From: Prionace glauca
Taxonomy: Eukaryota; Chordata; Chondrichthyes; Carcharhiniformes; Carcharhinidae
Assembly: GCA_037974335.1 (NCBI GenBank)
Contig: CM075729.1
Span: 111,892,437 to 111,956,436 of the forward strand
Length of the DNA stretch: 64,000 nucleotides
Reading direction: 5' to 3'
In this document: positions 50,800 to 60,255 of the stretch, piece after piece
Layout of the letters: every line of letters starts with the position of its first letter
How positions within the stretch are numbered: the stretch's first letter is position 1
Program-made: the position numbers and the translations under genes
Notes under the pieces: generated by a model
What the model was told of the DNA's origin: nothing
What the model saw: only the letters and a program-made list of their open reading frames with translations
The model's database searches: none

Positions 50800-51590
50800 A
50801 TAAAGGATTGGTTAACAGACAGCAAGCAGAAGCTGGGCACAGATTTAAAGTGATTGTCAAAAAGGAGCGAATGTGACGTGAGAAGAACCTTTCTCACGCA
50901 GCGAGTGGTTCGGGTCTGGAATGCCTGGTTCAGCGAGTGGTTCGGGTCTGGAATGCCTGGTTCAGCGAGTGGTTCGGGTCTGGAATGCCTGGTTCAGCGA
51001 GTGGTTCGGGTCTGGAATGCCTGGTTCAGTGAGTGGTTCGGGTCTGGAATGCCTGGTTCAGTGAGTGGTTCGGGTCTGGAATGCCCGGTTCAGCGAGTGG
51101 TTCGGGTCTGGAATGCCCGGTTCAGTGAGTGGTTCGGGTCTGGAATGCCTGGTTCAGCGAGTGGTTCGGGTCTGGAATGCCTGGTTCAGCGAGTGGTTCG
51201 GGTCTGGAATGCCTGGTTCAGCGAGTGGTTCGGGTCTGGAATGCCTGGTTCAGCGAGTGGTTCGGGTCTGGAATGCCTGGTTCAGCGAGTGGTTCGGGCC
51301 TGGAATGCCTGGTTCAGCGAGTGGTTCGGGTCTGGAATGCCTGGTTCAGCGAGTGGTTCGGGTCTGGAATGCCTGGTTCAGCGAGTGGTTCGGGTCTGGA
51401 ATGCCTGGTTCAGCGAGTGGTTCTGCCTGGAAGTGTGGTGGAGGCAGGTTCATTCAAGGCAATCAAGAGGGCATTAGATGATTACTTGAAAAGAAACAAT
51501 GTGCAGGGGTTATGGAGAAAGACGGAGGGATAGTCATGATGCTTGTTTGGAGAGGTGGTACAGGCAAGATGGGCCAAATGGCCGAGAAAC
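50800..51590 (+). mobile_element. CR1-C 3' region containing a minisatellite
   Basis: Left: CACAGATTTAAAGTGATTGT and FLTQRVVRVWNA coding. Right: LPGSVVEAGSFKAIKRALDD coding, then GGGCCAAATGGCC where CR1-A begins. The two sides are the normal flanks of one short CR1 motif; between them that motif is amplified. The 3' end of CR1-C is cut off by CR1-A. Confidence 0.8.
50903..51430 (+). repeat. 32-bp minisatellite, 16 full units, born inside CR1-C
   Basis: Unit: GAGTGGTTCGGGTCTGGAAT then GCCTGGTTCAGC. First start 50,903 and last partial start 51,415 give exactly 16 x 32. Units are almost identical (only C/T and G/A variants), so expansion is recent. All three plus-strand frames stay open because 32 is not a multiple of 3 and the unit lacks stops. 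Confidence 0.97.
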
Positions 51591-52090
51591 GGGATAGTGT
51601 CAATATCCCGAAGGGTATTGACACTGTCCTTTGTCACAATGACAAAGGGCACAGAAGGGTGTGTTGTCTGCCTGGTGCTCGGGTACAGGATGTCGCAGCT
51701 GGGCTGCAGAGGAATCTGGAGTGGGAGGGTGAGAACCCGGTCGTTGTAGTACATGTGGGTGCCGGCGACGTAGGCAAAATGCGGACTGAGAATCTGGGAA
51801 GGGAGTATGAGAAGCTGGGAATGGAATTAAAAAGTAGAACCGACAAGGTGGTTATCTCTGGGCTACTGCCTGAACCGAGGGCAGACGGGCATAGGGTTGA
51901 TAGGATAAAGGAAGTAAATGGGTGGCTCAGGGATTGGTGTGGGAGGAATGGGTTTGAATTTATGGGGCATTGGCACCAGTATTGGGGTAGGTGGGATCTG
52001 TTCGGGCAGGATGGGGTTGGTCTGAATCATGCTGGGACCAGAGTGTTGGCGAATCGAGTAAAGAGGACTGTAGACAGGGCTTTAAACTAA
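51512..52090 (+). CDS. CR1-A ORF1, esterase-like (SGNH) domain remnant
   Basis: In-frame 192 codons; only the part from ~51,600 belongs to CR1-A, the first ~30 residues coming from CR1-C. Visible: RRVCCLPGARVQDVAAGLQR, NPVVVVHVGAGDVGKMRTEN, KVVISGLLPEPR, DGVGLNHAGTRVLANRVKRT. CR1 ORF1 proteins are known to carry an SGNH-type esterase. Here the block usually written GTND reads GAGD, and the D-x-x-H block reads DGVGLN, so the catalytic His is missing. The N-terminus with the Gly-Asp-Ser block is also absent. Likely inactive. Confidence 0.75.
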   Translation: MEKDGGIVMMLVWRGGTGKMGQMAEKRDSVNIPKGIDTVLCHNDKGHRRVCCLPGARVQDVAAGLQRNLEWEGENPVVVVHVGAGDVGKMRTENLGREYEKLGMELKSRTDKVVISGLLPEPRADGHRVDRIKEVNGWLRDWCGRNGFEFMGHWHQYWGRWDLFGQDGVGLNHAGTRVLANRVKRTVDRALN

Positions 52091-52272
52091 TTAGGGGGGG
52101 GGGGGGAGGGTGCGAGGGTAGGTGACGCTATGAGGTCTAAAGTTCAGGATAGGGTACAGGTAAGGGAAGAGGCCAAGGATGTCCCAATTGGTGGCGTTAC
52201 GGCAAATAGGGTACAGGTGAAGGCTGGGATGAAAGCGCTTTATCTGAATGCACGAAATGCATTCGGAATAAA

Positions 52273-52923
52273 GTGGATGAGCTGATGGCGCAGATCGACA
52301 CAAATGGATATGATCTGGTGGCCATTACAGAGACGTGGCTGCAAGGTGACAGGGACTGGGAGATGAATGTACAGGGTTATCAAGTGTTTAGGAAGGATAG
52401 GCAGGAGGAAAGAGGGGGTGGCGTAGCTCTGCTGATTAAGGATAGTATCAAGGTGGTAGCAAGGGATGATATCGGAGCCAAGGAGCAGAAAGTGGAATCG
52501 TTGTGGGTGGAGATTAGGAACAGAAAAGGGAGGAAGACGCTAGTGGGTGTCGTCTATAGGCCCCCGAATAATGATCTGGAGGTGGGGCGGGCTGTTAACG
52601 CGCAAATAGGTGTGGCGTGCAGGAATGGGACGGCAGTAGTTATGGGAGATTTCAATCTGCATATTGATTGGTCGACCCATTTTGGACGAGGTGGGCTCAT
52701 GGAGGAGTTCTTGGAATGCTGCCGGGATAATTTCCTTGAACAGTGTGTGTTGGAGCCGAGGAGGGAGCGAGCTATCTTGTTTCTGGTGCTGTGTAATGAG
52801 GCGGGTAGAATTAGGGACCTTGCGGTGAAGGATCCTCTTGGAGAGAGTGATCATTGTATGGTGGAGTTTCTGGTGCAGATGGAGGAGGAGAAAGTGGTTC
52901 CCGGACACGCGTCCCTTGTTTGA
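52273..52923 (+). CDS. CR1-A ORF2 N-terminal APE-type endonuclease
   Basis: Apurinic-endonuclease-like domain that nicks target DNA. Residues from the first Met: TETWL (19-23), GGGVALLIKDS (48-58), VVYRPPNN (93-100), GDFNLHIDW (125-133), SDHCMVEF (192-199). The catalytic Glu, Asp/Asn and His/Asp positions are present. The true start lies upstream (LYLNAR motif at ~52,240) and is separated by a one-base shift. The frame leaves the ORF after MEEEKV near 52,900. Confidence 0.85.
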   Translation: MDELMAQIDTNGYDLVAITETWLQGDRDWEMNVQGYQVFRKDRQEERGGGVALLIKDSIKVVARDDIGAKEQKVESLWVEIRNRKGRKTLVGVVYRPPNNDLEVGRAVNAQIGVACRNGTAVVMGDFNLHIDWSTHFGRGGLMEEFLECCRDNFLEQCVLEPRRERAILFLVLCNEAGRIRDLAVKDPLGESDHCMVEFLVQMEEEKVVPGHASLV

Positions 52924-52962
52924 ATAGAGGGGAGTATGGTAGGATGAGAGAAGAATTGGCGA

Positions 52963-55038
52963 ATGTGGACTGGGGGAGTGCGTTGGAAGGTAGGTCTGCT
53001 GAGGAGCAGTGGAGGATCTTTAAGGAGATCTTTCTTGGTGCTCAGCAGAAATTTATTCTCGATGGTTAAAAAGGACAGTAGGAGGAGAGGTAATAAGCCG
53101 TGGATAACGAAGGAGGTGAAGGAAAGTGTTAAATTAAAAGCGGAGGAGTTTAGAGTAGCTAAGAGCAGTGGGCGAGAAGAGGATTGGGAAAGGTTTAAAT
53201 GTCAACAAAGATTGACAAAGAAATTGATAAAGGAGGGTAGGAGAAGCTATGAGGCTGGGCTAGCACTTAATATAAAAAAGGATAGCAAGAGTTTTTATAA
53301 ATATATAAAAAGGAAGAGGTTGGCTAGTGTGAACGTTGGTCCTTTAGAGGATGAGAAAGGGGAGCTAGTGGTAGGGGATGGGGATATGGCTAAGGTCTTG
53401 AATAACTTTTTTGTTTCTGTCTTCACGGAGGAGGACGTGAATAATTTGCCGGGTGTTAGCGATGGAAAGGTGGTAGGAATGGAGGGTCTTAATGACATTA
53501 CTGTTACTAGAGAGGTGGTGCTCGACAGACTGGAGGGGTTGATTGTGGACAAGTCCCCAGGACCGGATGGAATGCATCCGAGGGTTCTGAAAGAAATGGC
53601 GGAGGTGATAGTGGATGCCTTGGTGGTTATTTTCCAGACGTCGCTGGATTCCGGGGAAGTGCCAGAAGATTGGAAAACGGCTAATGTTACGCCATTGTTT
53701 AAGAAGGGTGCCAGGCAAAAGGCGGGGAATTATAGGCCAGTTAGTTTAACGTCTGTGGTAGGTAAAATGTTAGAATCCGTCATTAAGGAGGAAATAGCGA
53801 GGCATCTTGAGGGGAATTGCTTGATAGGGCGGATGCAACACGGTTTCATTAAAGGGAAGTCATGTCTGACAACTTTACTGGAGTTCTATGAGGATGTGTC
53901 TAGGGCAGTGGATAGAGGAGAGCCGGTGGATGTGGTCTTTCTGGATTTTCAGAAGGCGTTTGACAAGGTACCTCATAAGAGGTTATTGCAGAAGGTCAGG
54001 GGACATGGAGTTGGGGGTGTGTTAGCGTGGATAGAGGATTGGTTGTCAAATAGGAGGCAGAGAGTGGAGATCAATGGATGCTATTCGGATTGGCGGTTGG
54101 TGACTAGTGGGGTGCCCCAGGGGTCGGTGCTGGGGCCTCAGCTATTTACCATTTATATAGATGATCTGGAGGAGGGAACCGAGTGCAAGGTGTCGAAATT
54201 TGCTGATGACACCAAGATTGGGGGAAAGGCAAATTGTGAGGAGGGTGTGGAGAGTCTGCAGAAGGATCTAGATAGGCTGGGCGAATGGGCCAGGACATGG
54301 CAAATGGAATTTAATGTTGGCAAGTGTGAGGTGGTCCACTTTGGTAGGAGGAATGGTAGGAAGGACTATTACTTACGTGGCGAAAAACTGCAGCAGGCGA
54401 TGGTGCAGAGGGACCTCGGGGTCCTTGTGCATGAGTCGCAAAAACCCAGATTGCAGGTGCAACAGGTGGTCAGGAAGGCGAATGGGATGCTGGCCTTCAT
54501 AGCGAGAGGGATTGAATATAAAAGTAGGGAGGTCTTGCTGCAGCTGTATAGGGCATTGATGAGGCCGCAGCTGGAGTACTGTGTGCAGTTTTGGGCGCCG
54601 CACCTGCGCAAGGATATTTTGGCCCTGGAGGGAGTGCAGAGGAGGTTTACTAGTCTGATACCGGAGTTGAGGGGATTGAGCTATGAGGAGAGGCTGAATA
54701 AACTAGGCTTGTACTCGTTAGAGTTTAGAAGAATGAGGGGAGATCTCATTGAGACGTATAAGATGATGAATGGGATGGATAGGATAGAGGTGGAGAGACT
54801 CTTCCCGCTCAAAAAAGACAATAGGACTAGGGGGCACAGTCTCAAGGTAAAGGGGAGGTGGTTTAGAACAGAGTTGAGGAGGAACTTCTTCACTCAAAGG
54901 GTGGTGAATCTGTGGAATTCTCTGCCCGTTGAAGTGGTGGAGGCTGCCTCGCTAAATATTTTTAAGAAACGGGTTGATGGGTTTTTGATAAGAGAAGGGA
55001 TTATGGGTTATGGGGAGAGGGCGGGAAAGTGGAGCTGA
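52963..55038 (+). CDS. CR1-A ORF2 reverse transcriptase
   Basis: 691 codons; CR1 sequence proper begins at ~53,066 (VKKDSRRRGNKPWITKEVKE) after a one-base shift. Motifs: DKSPGPDGMHPRVLKEMAEV, FKKGARQKAGNYRPVSLTSV, motif A VVFLDFQKAFDKVPH (~residues 323-337), motif B GVPQGSVLGPQ (~382-392), motif C KFADDTKIGG (~411-420), then the CR1 C-terminal region LYRALMRPQLEYCVQFWAPH and FFTQRVVNLWNSLPVEVVEA. About 96% identical in protein to the copy at 42.5-44.7 kb by eye. It retains every RT motif. Confidence 0.9.
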   Translation: MWTGGVRWKVGLLRSSGGSLRRSFLVLSRNLFSMVKKDSRRRGNKPWITKEVKESVKLKAEEFRVAKSSGREEDWERFKCQQRLTKKLIKEGRRSYEAGLALNIKKDSKSFYKYIKRKRLASVNVGPLEDEKGELVVGDGDMAKVLNNFFVSVFTEEDVNNLPGVSDGKVVGMEGLNDITVTREVVLDRLEGLIVDKSPGPDGMHPRVLKEMAEVIVDALVVIFQTSLDSGEVPEDWKTANVTPLFKKGARQKAGNYRPVSLTSVVGKMLESVIKEEIARHLEGNCLIGRMQHGFIKGKSCLTTLLEFYEDVSRAVDRGEPVDVVFLDFQKAFDKVPHKRLLQKVRGHGVGGVLAWIEDWLSNRRQRVEINGCYSDWRLVTSGVPQGSVLGPQLFTIYIDDLEEGTECKVSKFADDTKIGGKANCEEGVESLQKDLDRLGEWARTWQMEFNVGKCEVVHFGRRNGRKDYYLRGEKLQQAMVQRDLGVLVHESQKPRLQVQQVVRKANGMLAFIARGIEYKSREVLLQLYRALMRPQLEYCVQFWAPHLRKDILALEGVQRRFTSLIPELRGLSYEERLNKLGLYSLEFRRMRGDLIETYKMMNGMDRIEVERLFPLKKDNRTRGHSLKVKGRWFRTELRRNFFTQRVVNLWNSLPVEVVEAASLNIFKKRVDGFLIREGIMGYGERAGKWS

Positions 55039-55383
55039 GCCACGACAGATCAGCCATGATCTTATTGAATGGCGGGGCAGGCTCGAAGGGCCAGATGGCA
55101 TACTCCTGCTCCTATTTCTTATGTTCTTATGTTCTTATATTGAATTTGCACTGCACAGAATGGAGAGGATGAGGGGAGGCTGCTGCAAGCATCAAAACTG
55201 GGGCCTCAGCTATTTACAATCTACATTTATGAGTTAGATGATGAGGCATAGAGTAGACATGTTTGCTGATGTTACAAAGGTTGGTGGGAAGGTGAGTTAT
55301 GGGGGTCACACAGTCAGGCTGCAAAGAAACATCAACAGATTAGGTGAGTGGACAATGGGATGGAAGACGGAGTGTAATATATG

Positions 55384-55744
55384 TATTGTGATTTAGGTGG
55401 CACAGCATTCAGCCCTGCAGCCTCACAGCTCCACAGACCAGGGTTCAATTCCCAGCTTCAGTCGCTGTCTGTGTGGAGTTTGTACGTTCTCCCGTGTCTG
55501 TTTCTTCCTGCGTGGGTTTCCTCTGGGTGCTCTGGTTTCCTCCTACAGTCCAAAGATGTGTGGATTAGGTATATTGACCATGCTAAATTGGTCCTTAATT
55601 TCCAGGGATACATAGGTTAGAGGGATTAGCAGCGTAAATAGTGGCTTACAGGGATCGGGCCTGGGTGGGATTGTTGTCGGTACAGACTCGATGGGCCAAA
55701 TTGCCTCCTTCTGCACTGAAGGGTTCCAATGGTTTCTATAGTGT
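55384..55744 (+). mobile_element. SINE-1a nested in CR1-F
   Basis: AGGTGGCACAGCATTCAGCC to GCACTGAAGGGTTCCAATGG. A ~15-base TGTTTCTTCCTGCG insertion lies in the core. Confidence 0.85.
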
Positions 55745-56019
55745 AGAGAATTGTGAAATTATTCACTTTGGATGTAAGTGTAGAGAAATATTTTTTGAAA
55801 AGTGTGAAACGTATGTTGAGGTCGAAAAATATATGAATGTGCGCGTACAAGGGATACAGAAAGCAGGCGCGCAGATGCAGCAAGCAATTCGGAAAGCAAA
55901 TAGAATATTGGTCTTAGTGGCAAAGGGATTGGAGCACAGGGATAAATAAGTTTCGTTACAGTTTGACAGGGATTTTGGTAAGACCATTTCTGGAAAGGGG
56001 TTACATTGCTCCTTATTGC

Positions 56020-56140
56020 CAAGGAGAGTGGCGAGGGTAAATAAGTGGGGATACGGGGATAGGGTTGGATGGGATTGTGGTCAGTGCAGGCTCGATGGTC
56101 CGAATTGCTTCCTTTTGCACTGTAGGGAGTGTATGAATAT
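56020..56140 (+). mobile_element. SINE-1a tail nested in CR1-F
   Basis: GGGTAAATAAGTGGGGATAC to TTTTGCACTGTAGGGAGTGT. Confidence 0.7.
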
Positions 56141-56164
56141 TGTGTGGTTTCAGGTTTAAGAAAG

Positions 56165-56262
56165 CAAGGGTCATCGAGACTCGAAACATTGGTTCTACTC
56201 TCTCCCCATAGATGCTGTCAGACTTGCTGAGATTTTCCAACGTTTTCTGTGTTTGTTGAAGA
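56165..56262 (+). mobile_element. PLE-2 terminal repeat fragment nested in CR1-F
   Basis: GGTCATCGAGACTCGAAACA (right side of a hammerhead-like core, GAAAC) then CATAGATGCTGTCAGACTTG and TTCCAACGTTTTCTGTGTTT. Confidence 0.55.
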
Positions 56263-56510
56263 AAGGATATACTTGCATCAGAAGTGGCACAGTGGAGGTT
56301 CACTAAATTGGTCTCTGGGATGAGAGGGTTGTTCTGTGATGGGAAGCTGAGTAAATCAGGCTCATATTCTCAGGAGTTTAGAAGAAGAGAGGTGATTTTA
56401 TTGAAGAATACAAGGTTCCACAGGGGTTTTGATAGGATGGACACTAAGAGATTGTCTCCATTGGTTGGGGAATGTAAAATATGGGGGTATAGTGTCATGA
56501 TAAAGGACAG

Positions 56511-56801
56511 ATCATAGGATCCCTATAGTAAAGAAGAAGGCCATTCAGCCCATCGAGCCTACACTGACAACAATCCCACCCTATCCCTGTAACCCCACAC
56601 ATTTACCCTGTTAATTCCTCCAAAACTAGGGTCAATTTAGCATGGCCAATCAACCTAACCTACACCTCTTTGGACTATGGGAGGAAACCCATGCAGACAA
56701 AGTACAAACTCCGCACAAACAGTGACCCAAGCTGGGAATTGAACCCGGCTCCCTGGTGCTGTGAGGCAGCAGTGCTAACCACTTTGCCACCGTGCCACCC
56801 C
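56511..56801 (-). mobile_element. SINE-1a nested in CR1-F
   Basis: Reverse-complement copy: ATAGGATCCCTATAGTAAAG to CACTTTGCCACCGTGCCACC; a core part is deleted. Confidence 0.85.
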
Positions 56802-57042
56802 TGTTTCTGTAAGATCCTTTAGGACTGAGATGAAGACAAACATCTTCATTCAAACGGCTGTGAGAATTTGGAGATCCCGACCCCAGAGGGTTGTGAGTGG
56901 TCTATCATTGAACATGTTTAAGGCTGTGAAGACAGATATTTGGCCTCTCAGGGAATTAAGTTTTGTGAGAGGCAGAAAGAAAAGTGGAATTGAAGCTGAG
57001 GTCAGCCCTGATTGTGTTGAATGGTGGAGCAGGCTCTCTCGG

Positions 57043-58290
57043 TGAGAATGTCTCTCTGAGTGTGTCTCTCAGTGAGAGTGTTTCTCTGTGAGTGTGTCTC
57101 TCTGTGAGAGTGTCTCTCTGACTGTACCTCTGTGTGAGTGTATCTCTCCGTGTGTGTGTCTCTCTGTGGGAGTGTCTCCTTGTGAGTGTGTCTCAGTGAG
57201 TGTGTCTCTCTGAGATTGTCATTTGGTGAAAGCGTCTCTCTGTGAGTGTGTGTGTGTGTGTGTCTTGGTGAGTGTATCTCTCTGTGACTGTGTCCCTGAG
57301 ATTGTGTCTCTTGGAGAGTGTGTCTCTCTGTGATAGTGTCTCTTTGTGAGTGTGTCTCTCAGAGTGTCTCTCTGAGCGTGTATCTCTTGGTGAGAGTGTC
57401 TCTCTGTGAGTGTGTCTGTGTGCGTTTGTATGTGTGTGTGTGTGTGTGTGTCTTGATGAGTGTATCTCTCTGTGACTGTGTCCCTGAGATTGTGTCTCTT
57501 GGAGAGTGTGTCTCTCTGTGATTGTGTCTCTCTGTGATAGTGTCTCTTTGTGAGTGTGTCTCTCAGAGTGTCTCTCTGAGCGTGTATCTCTTGGTGAGAG
57601 TGTCTCTCTGTGAGAGTGTCTCTGAGAGTATATCACTTGGTGACAGTGTCTCCCTAAAAGTGTGCCTCTCAGTCAAAGTGTCTCTCAGTGGGAGTGTCTC
57701 TCTGAGGGTGTGTCTCTCAGTGAGATTGTCTGTCTGTGAGTGTGTCTCTCAGCAAGAGTATCTGTCTGAAAGTGTGTCTTTCCGTGAGATTGTCTCTCTG
57801 TGAGTGTGTCTCTCAGTAAGAGTGTCTCTCTGAAAGTGTGTCGCCCTGAGGGTGTGTCTCTCGATGAGAGTGTCTCTCAGTGAGTGTCCCTCTGAGAGTG
57901 TGTCTCTTGGTGAGTATGTGTCTCGGTGAGCGTATCTCCCGGTGAGTCTAACTCTCTGAATACTCTGGTGTCTCTCTGAGAATGTGTCTCTCAGTGAGAG
58001 TATGTCTCTGTGAGTGTATCTCTCGGTAAGAGTGTGTCTCTGAGTGTGTCTCCCTGAGGGTGTGTCTCTCAGTGACAGTGTCTCTCTGCGAAGTGTGTCT
58101 CTCAGTGAGTGCGTCTCTCATGAGTATGCCTCTCTGAGTACTCTGGTGTCTCAGTGAATGTGTCTGTGTTGTATAACTTCTGTGTGAGTATCTCTGTGTG
58201 GTATCTGTCAGTGTTGCCTCTGTGCGCTGTGATGGTGTACCTGTGCTGAGTGTCACTGTGTGTGCTTCAGTGTGTGTGTCTGTGATTTGT
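57043..58290 (+). repeat. GTGTCTCTC/TGTGAGA irregular tandem array
   Basis: About 1.25 kb of GTGTCTCTCTGTGAGA-type units of 14-20 bases with frequent variants. A larger block of ~200 bases is duplicated (57,318-57,420 versus 57,522-57,620 share the same unit order). Open frames on both strands (SVSLCECVS / TERHTHKET) are repeat-derived. Confidence 0.9.
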
Positions 58291-58307
58291 ACCTCTCTGT
58301 TAAGTTG

Positions 58308-58482
58308 CTCATAAGAGCATAGAAACAAAGAGGAGGAATTGGCCATTCAGCCCCTCGAGCCTGCTCCACCAGATCCTGGTTGAGCTGAGATTAACCTCAA
58401 ATCTGCAGCCCAACTTTATCCCGATAACCCACCATCCCTTTGCTGGCCAGGAATTTATCCATCTCTGCCTTAAAAATATTCT
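58308..58482 (-). mobile_element. CR1-E 3' end fragment
   Basis: CATAGAAACAAAGAGGAGGA, CCCCTCGAGCCTGCTCCACC, ATCTCTGCCTTAAAAATATT. Confidence 0.65.
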
Positions 58483-58509
58483 AAGAGAGTTCGAAAGACT
58501 CATATCCCT

Positions 58510-58563
58510 CATAGATTCCTGACAGTGCAGACGGAGGCCGTTTGGCCCATCGAATTTGCACTG
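58510..58563 (-). mobile_element. SINE-1a tail scrap
   Basis: AGTGCAGACGGAGGCCGTTT and GGCCCATCGAATTTGCACTG. Confidence 0.55.
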
Positions 58564-58717
58564 TGGGCGTTCCGTGACTTGAGCCTGTGAATTCATCTGT
58601 GTGAACGTGTCTATCAGTGCATCAATTTTTCTTCAATGATTTACCTCTCCGTGGACATTTGTACCACACTATGTGCACATATATCTGTGTGAGTATCTAT
58701 GTCATTGTGTGTGTCAT

Positions 58718-59033
58718 TGTCAGCATAATCAAGGACCCCACTCACCCCGGACATTGTCTCTTCCATCTTCTTCCGTTGGGAAAAAGGCACAAAAGTCGGA
58801 GGTCACGCACCAACCGACTCAAGAACAGCTTCTTCCCTGCTGCCATCAGACTTTTGAATGGACCTATGTATATTAAGTTGATCTTTCTCTACATGCTAGC
58901 TGTGACTGTAAGACTACATGCTGCAGTCTCTCCTTTCCTTCCCTATGAACAGTATGCTTTGTCTGTATAGTGCGCAAGAAACAATACTTTTCGTTGTACA
59001 CTGATATATGTGACAATAATAAGTCAAATCAAA
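58718..59033 (+). mobile_element. L2s 3' fragment
   Basis: CAGCATAATCAAGGACCCCA, TCAAGAACAGCTTCTTCCCT, AGTGCGCAAGAAACAATACT, GTGACAATAATAAGTCAAAT. Followed by a short (TG)n at 59,037-59,062. Confidence 0.75.
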
Positions 59034-59062
59034 GCACGTGTGTGTGTGTGTGTGTGTGTGTT

Positions 59063-59613
59063 AGTTAGTATCTTCCTCTCTGTAAGAATGTCTGTGTCCT
59101 TTTGATGACATTTTTCAGCCCCCTACTCATCCTAAAAGCGAGCTATCTGGGGTTGTGGTTGAAGATAGAAGCAATTTCTTTTCGATTGCTAAAAGTAAAG
59201 TTACATTTTGCTCTGAACAAGCGATCTGGATAGACAATCATGTGGGGAATGGGGTTTTGCACTTGTCTTCAGCTGGCTCGCTTCAGCAGATTAAAATAGA
59301 GCCTGTTGTCAGCCACTCAAAACCGCTTGCGATGATAAACGGACGGGTTTAATTGTAGAAGCGGCGAGCAAGGTGACAGGGAAGTTGCCACACTGTAAAG
59401 TACAGAGTCTGGGTGGGTGCACAGGCCAGAGATCAGTACAACCTTGGAAAAAAAGATAAAATGATGTACCTACAAGTGAGCTCGGTGTATCAATTACCAG
59501 AGTTCACACGAACTAGCTCACATCCCCTGGTAACGCAGTCAACACGTGTGTGTTTCTTAATGAACAATTTGTTCCATTTATGTGAAATGAAATAAATAAA
59601 TTTATGTCAAGTA
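59063..59613. other. Unassigned low-copy sequence
   Basis: No repeat family recognised. A 65-codon plus frame (59,155-59,352) has no recognisable motif and no clear splice or promoter context. Confidence 0.3.
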
Positions 59614-60255
59614 AATGTGTGGCACAGTGGTTAGCACAGTAATTTCATTGCAGTGTAATGTTAGTGTTACTTGTGACGAATAAATAAACTTTAACTTTTA
59701 CTTTAGCACTGCTGCCTCACAGTGGCAGCAATCCAAGTTCAATTCCTCCAGTCACTGTGTGGAATTTGATGTGGGGTTGATGGCATTGGATTGGGGTGGG
59801 CACAGCAAGAAGTCTCACAGCACCAGGTTAAAGTCCAACAGGTTTATTTGGAATCACGAGCTTTCGGAGTGTTGCTCCTTCACCAAGTTTCTACAAAGAT
59901 GCAATAAAGCAGACAAGATCCCGAAAGGACTACAGATGACAAATACTCACCTGATGAAGGAGCAGTACTCCGAAAGCTCGTGATTCTAAATAAACTCTGT
60001 TAGACTTTAACCTGGTATTGTGAGACTTTTTACTGTGGGGAGTTTGCACTTGCTTCATTCGTCTATGTGAGTTTCCTCCAGTTTCCTCTCACAGTCTGAA
60101 AGATGTACTTGTTAGGTGCATTGGCCATGCTAAATTCTCCCTCGGTGTGCCTGACCAGCTGCCATAATGTAGTGACTGGGGGATTTTCACAACAACTTCA
60201 TTGCAGTGTTGATATAAGCCTACTTGTGACAAAAATAAATTAACTTGAAACTTTA
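59614..60255 (+). mobile_element. SINE-1b containing a SINE-1b tail and PLE-1
   Basis: Outer SINE: head at 59,614-59,637 (GTGGCACAGTGGTTAGCA), continued at 59,705-59,767 (AGCACTGCTGCCTCACAGTG), then 60,038-60,255 (core GTGAGTTTCCTCCAGTTTCC and tail ACTTCATTGCAGTGTTGATA). A tail fragment sits at 59,638-59,704 and a PLE-1 at 59,768-60,037. Confidence 0.8.
59768..60037. mobile_element. PLE-1 fold-back nested in SINE-1b
   Basis: Left arm AAGAAGTCTCACAGCACCAG, right arm TTGTGAGACTTTTTACTGTG. Plus-strand hammerhead-like core 59,951-59,975: CTGATGA, stem AGGAGCAGTACTCC, GAAA, then AGCTC|GTGA, where GTGA can pair with TCAC just before CTGATGA. The other arm's core is degraded. No coding sequence. 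Confidence 0.8.

Larger units (their letters stand above)
51590..55140 (+). mobile_element. CR1-A, nearly full-length LINE
   Basis: About 3.55 kb: stem-loop near the left edge (51,597-51,624), ORF1 esterase-like part, ORF2 with endonuclease and RT, and the 3' end CGGGGCAGGCTCGAAGGGCC with TTCTTATG octamers (55,116-55,138). At least three single-base frame changes are visible in ORF2 (near 52,262, 52,900 and 53,060), so it is inactive, but the RT frame is whole. It inserted into the 3' end of a CR1-C. Confidence 0.9.
55195..57042 (+). mobile_element. CR1-F with four later insertions
   Basis: CR1 blocks in collinear order: 55,195-55,383 (CTCAGCTATTTACAATCTAC, TTTGCTGATGTTACAAAGGT = degraded motif C), 55,745-56,019 (TGTGAAATTATTCACTTTGG, RIQKAGAQMQQAIRKANRIL-like), 56,263-56,510 (GTGGCACAGTGGAGGTTCAC, LSKSGSYSQEFRRREVILLK) and 56,802-57,042 (FIQTAVRIWRSRPQRVVSGL, GATTGTGTTGAATGGTGGAG). 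Three SINE-1 pieces and a PLE-2 piece occupy the gaps. Confidence 0.7.

Noticed and set aside
50854-51533. Three overlapping plus-strand open frames (134-207 codons) with WFSEWFGSGMPGS-type repeats
   Set aside because: The frames are the three readings of a 32-bp minisatellite without stops, inside a CR1 3' end.
57193-58346. His/Thr/Glu-rich and Ser/Val/Cys-rich open frames
   Set aside because: Products of the GTGTCTCTC tandem array on either strand.
59155-59352. Small open frame of 65 codons in low-copy sequence
   Set aside because: No similarity I recognise, no splice or promoter signals; length within chance expectation.
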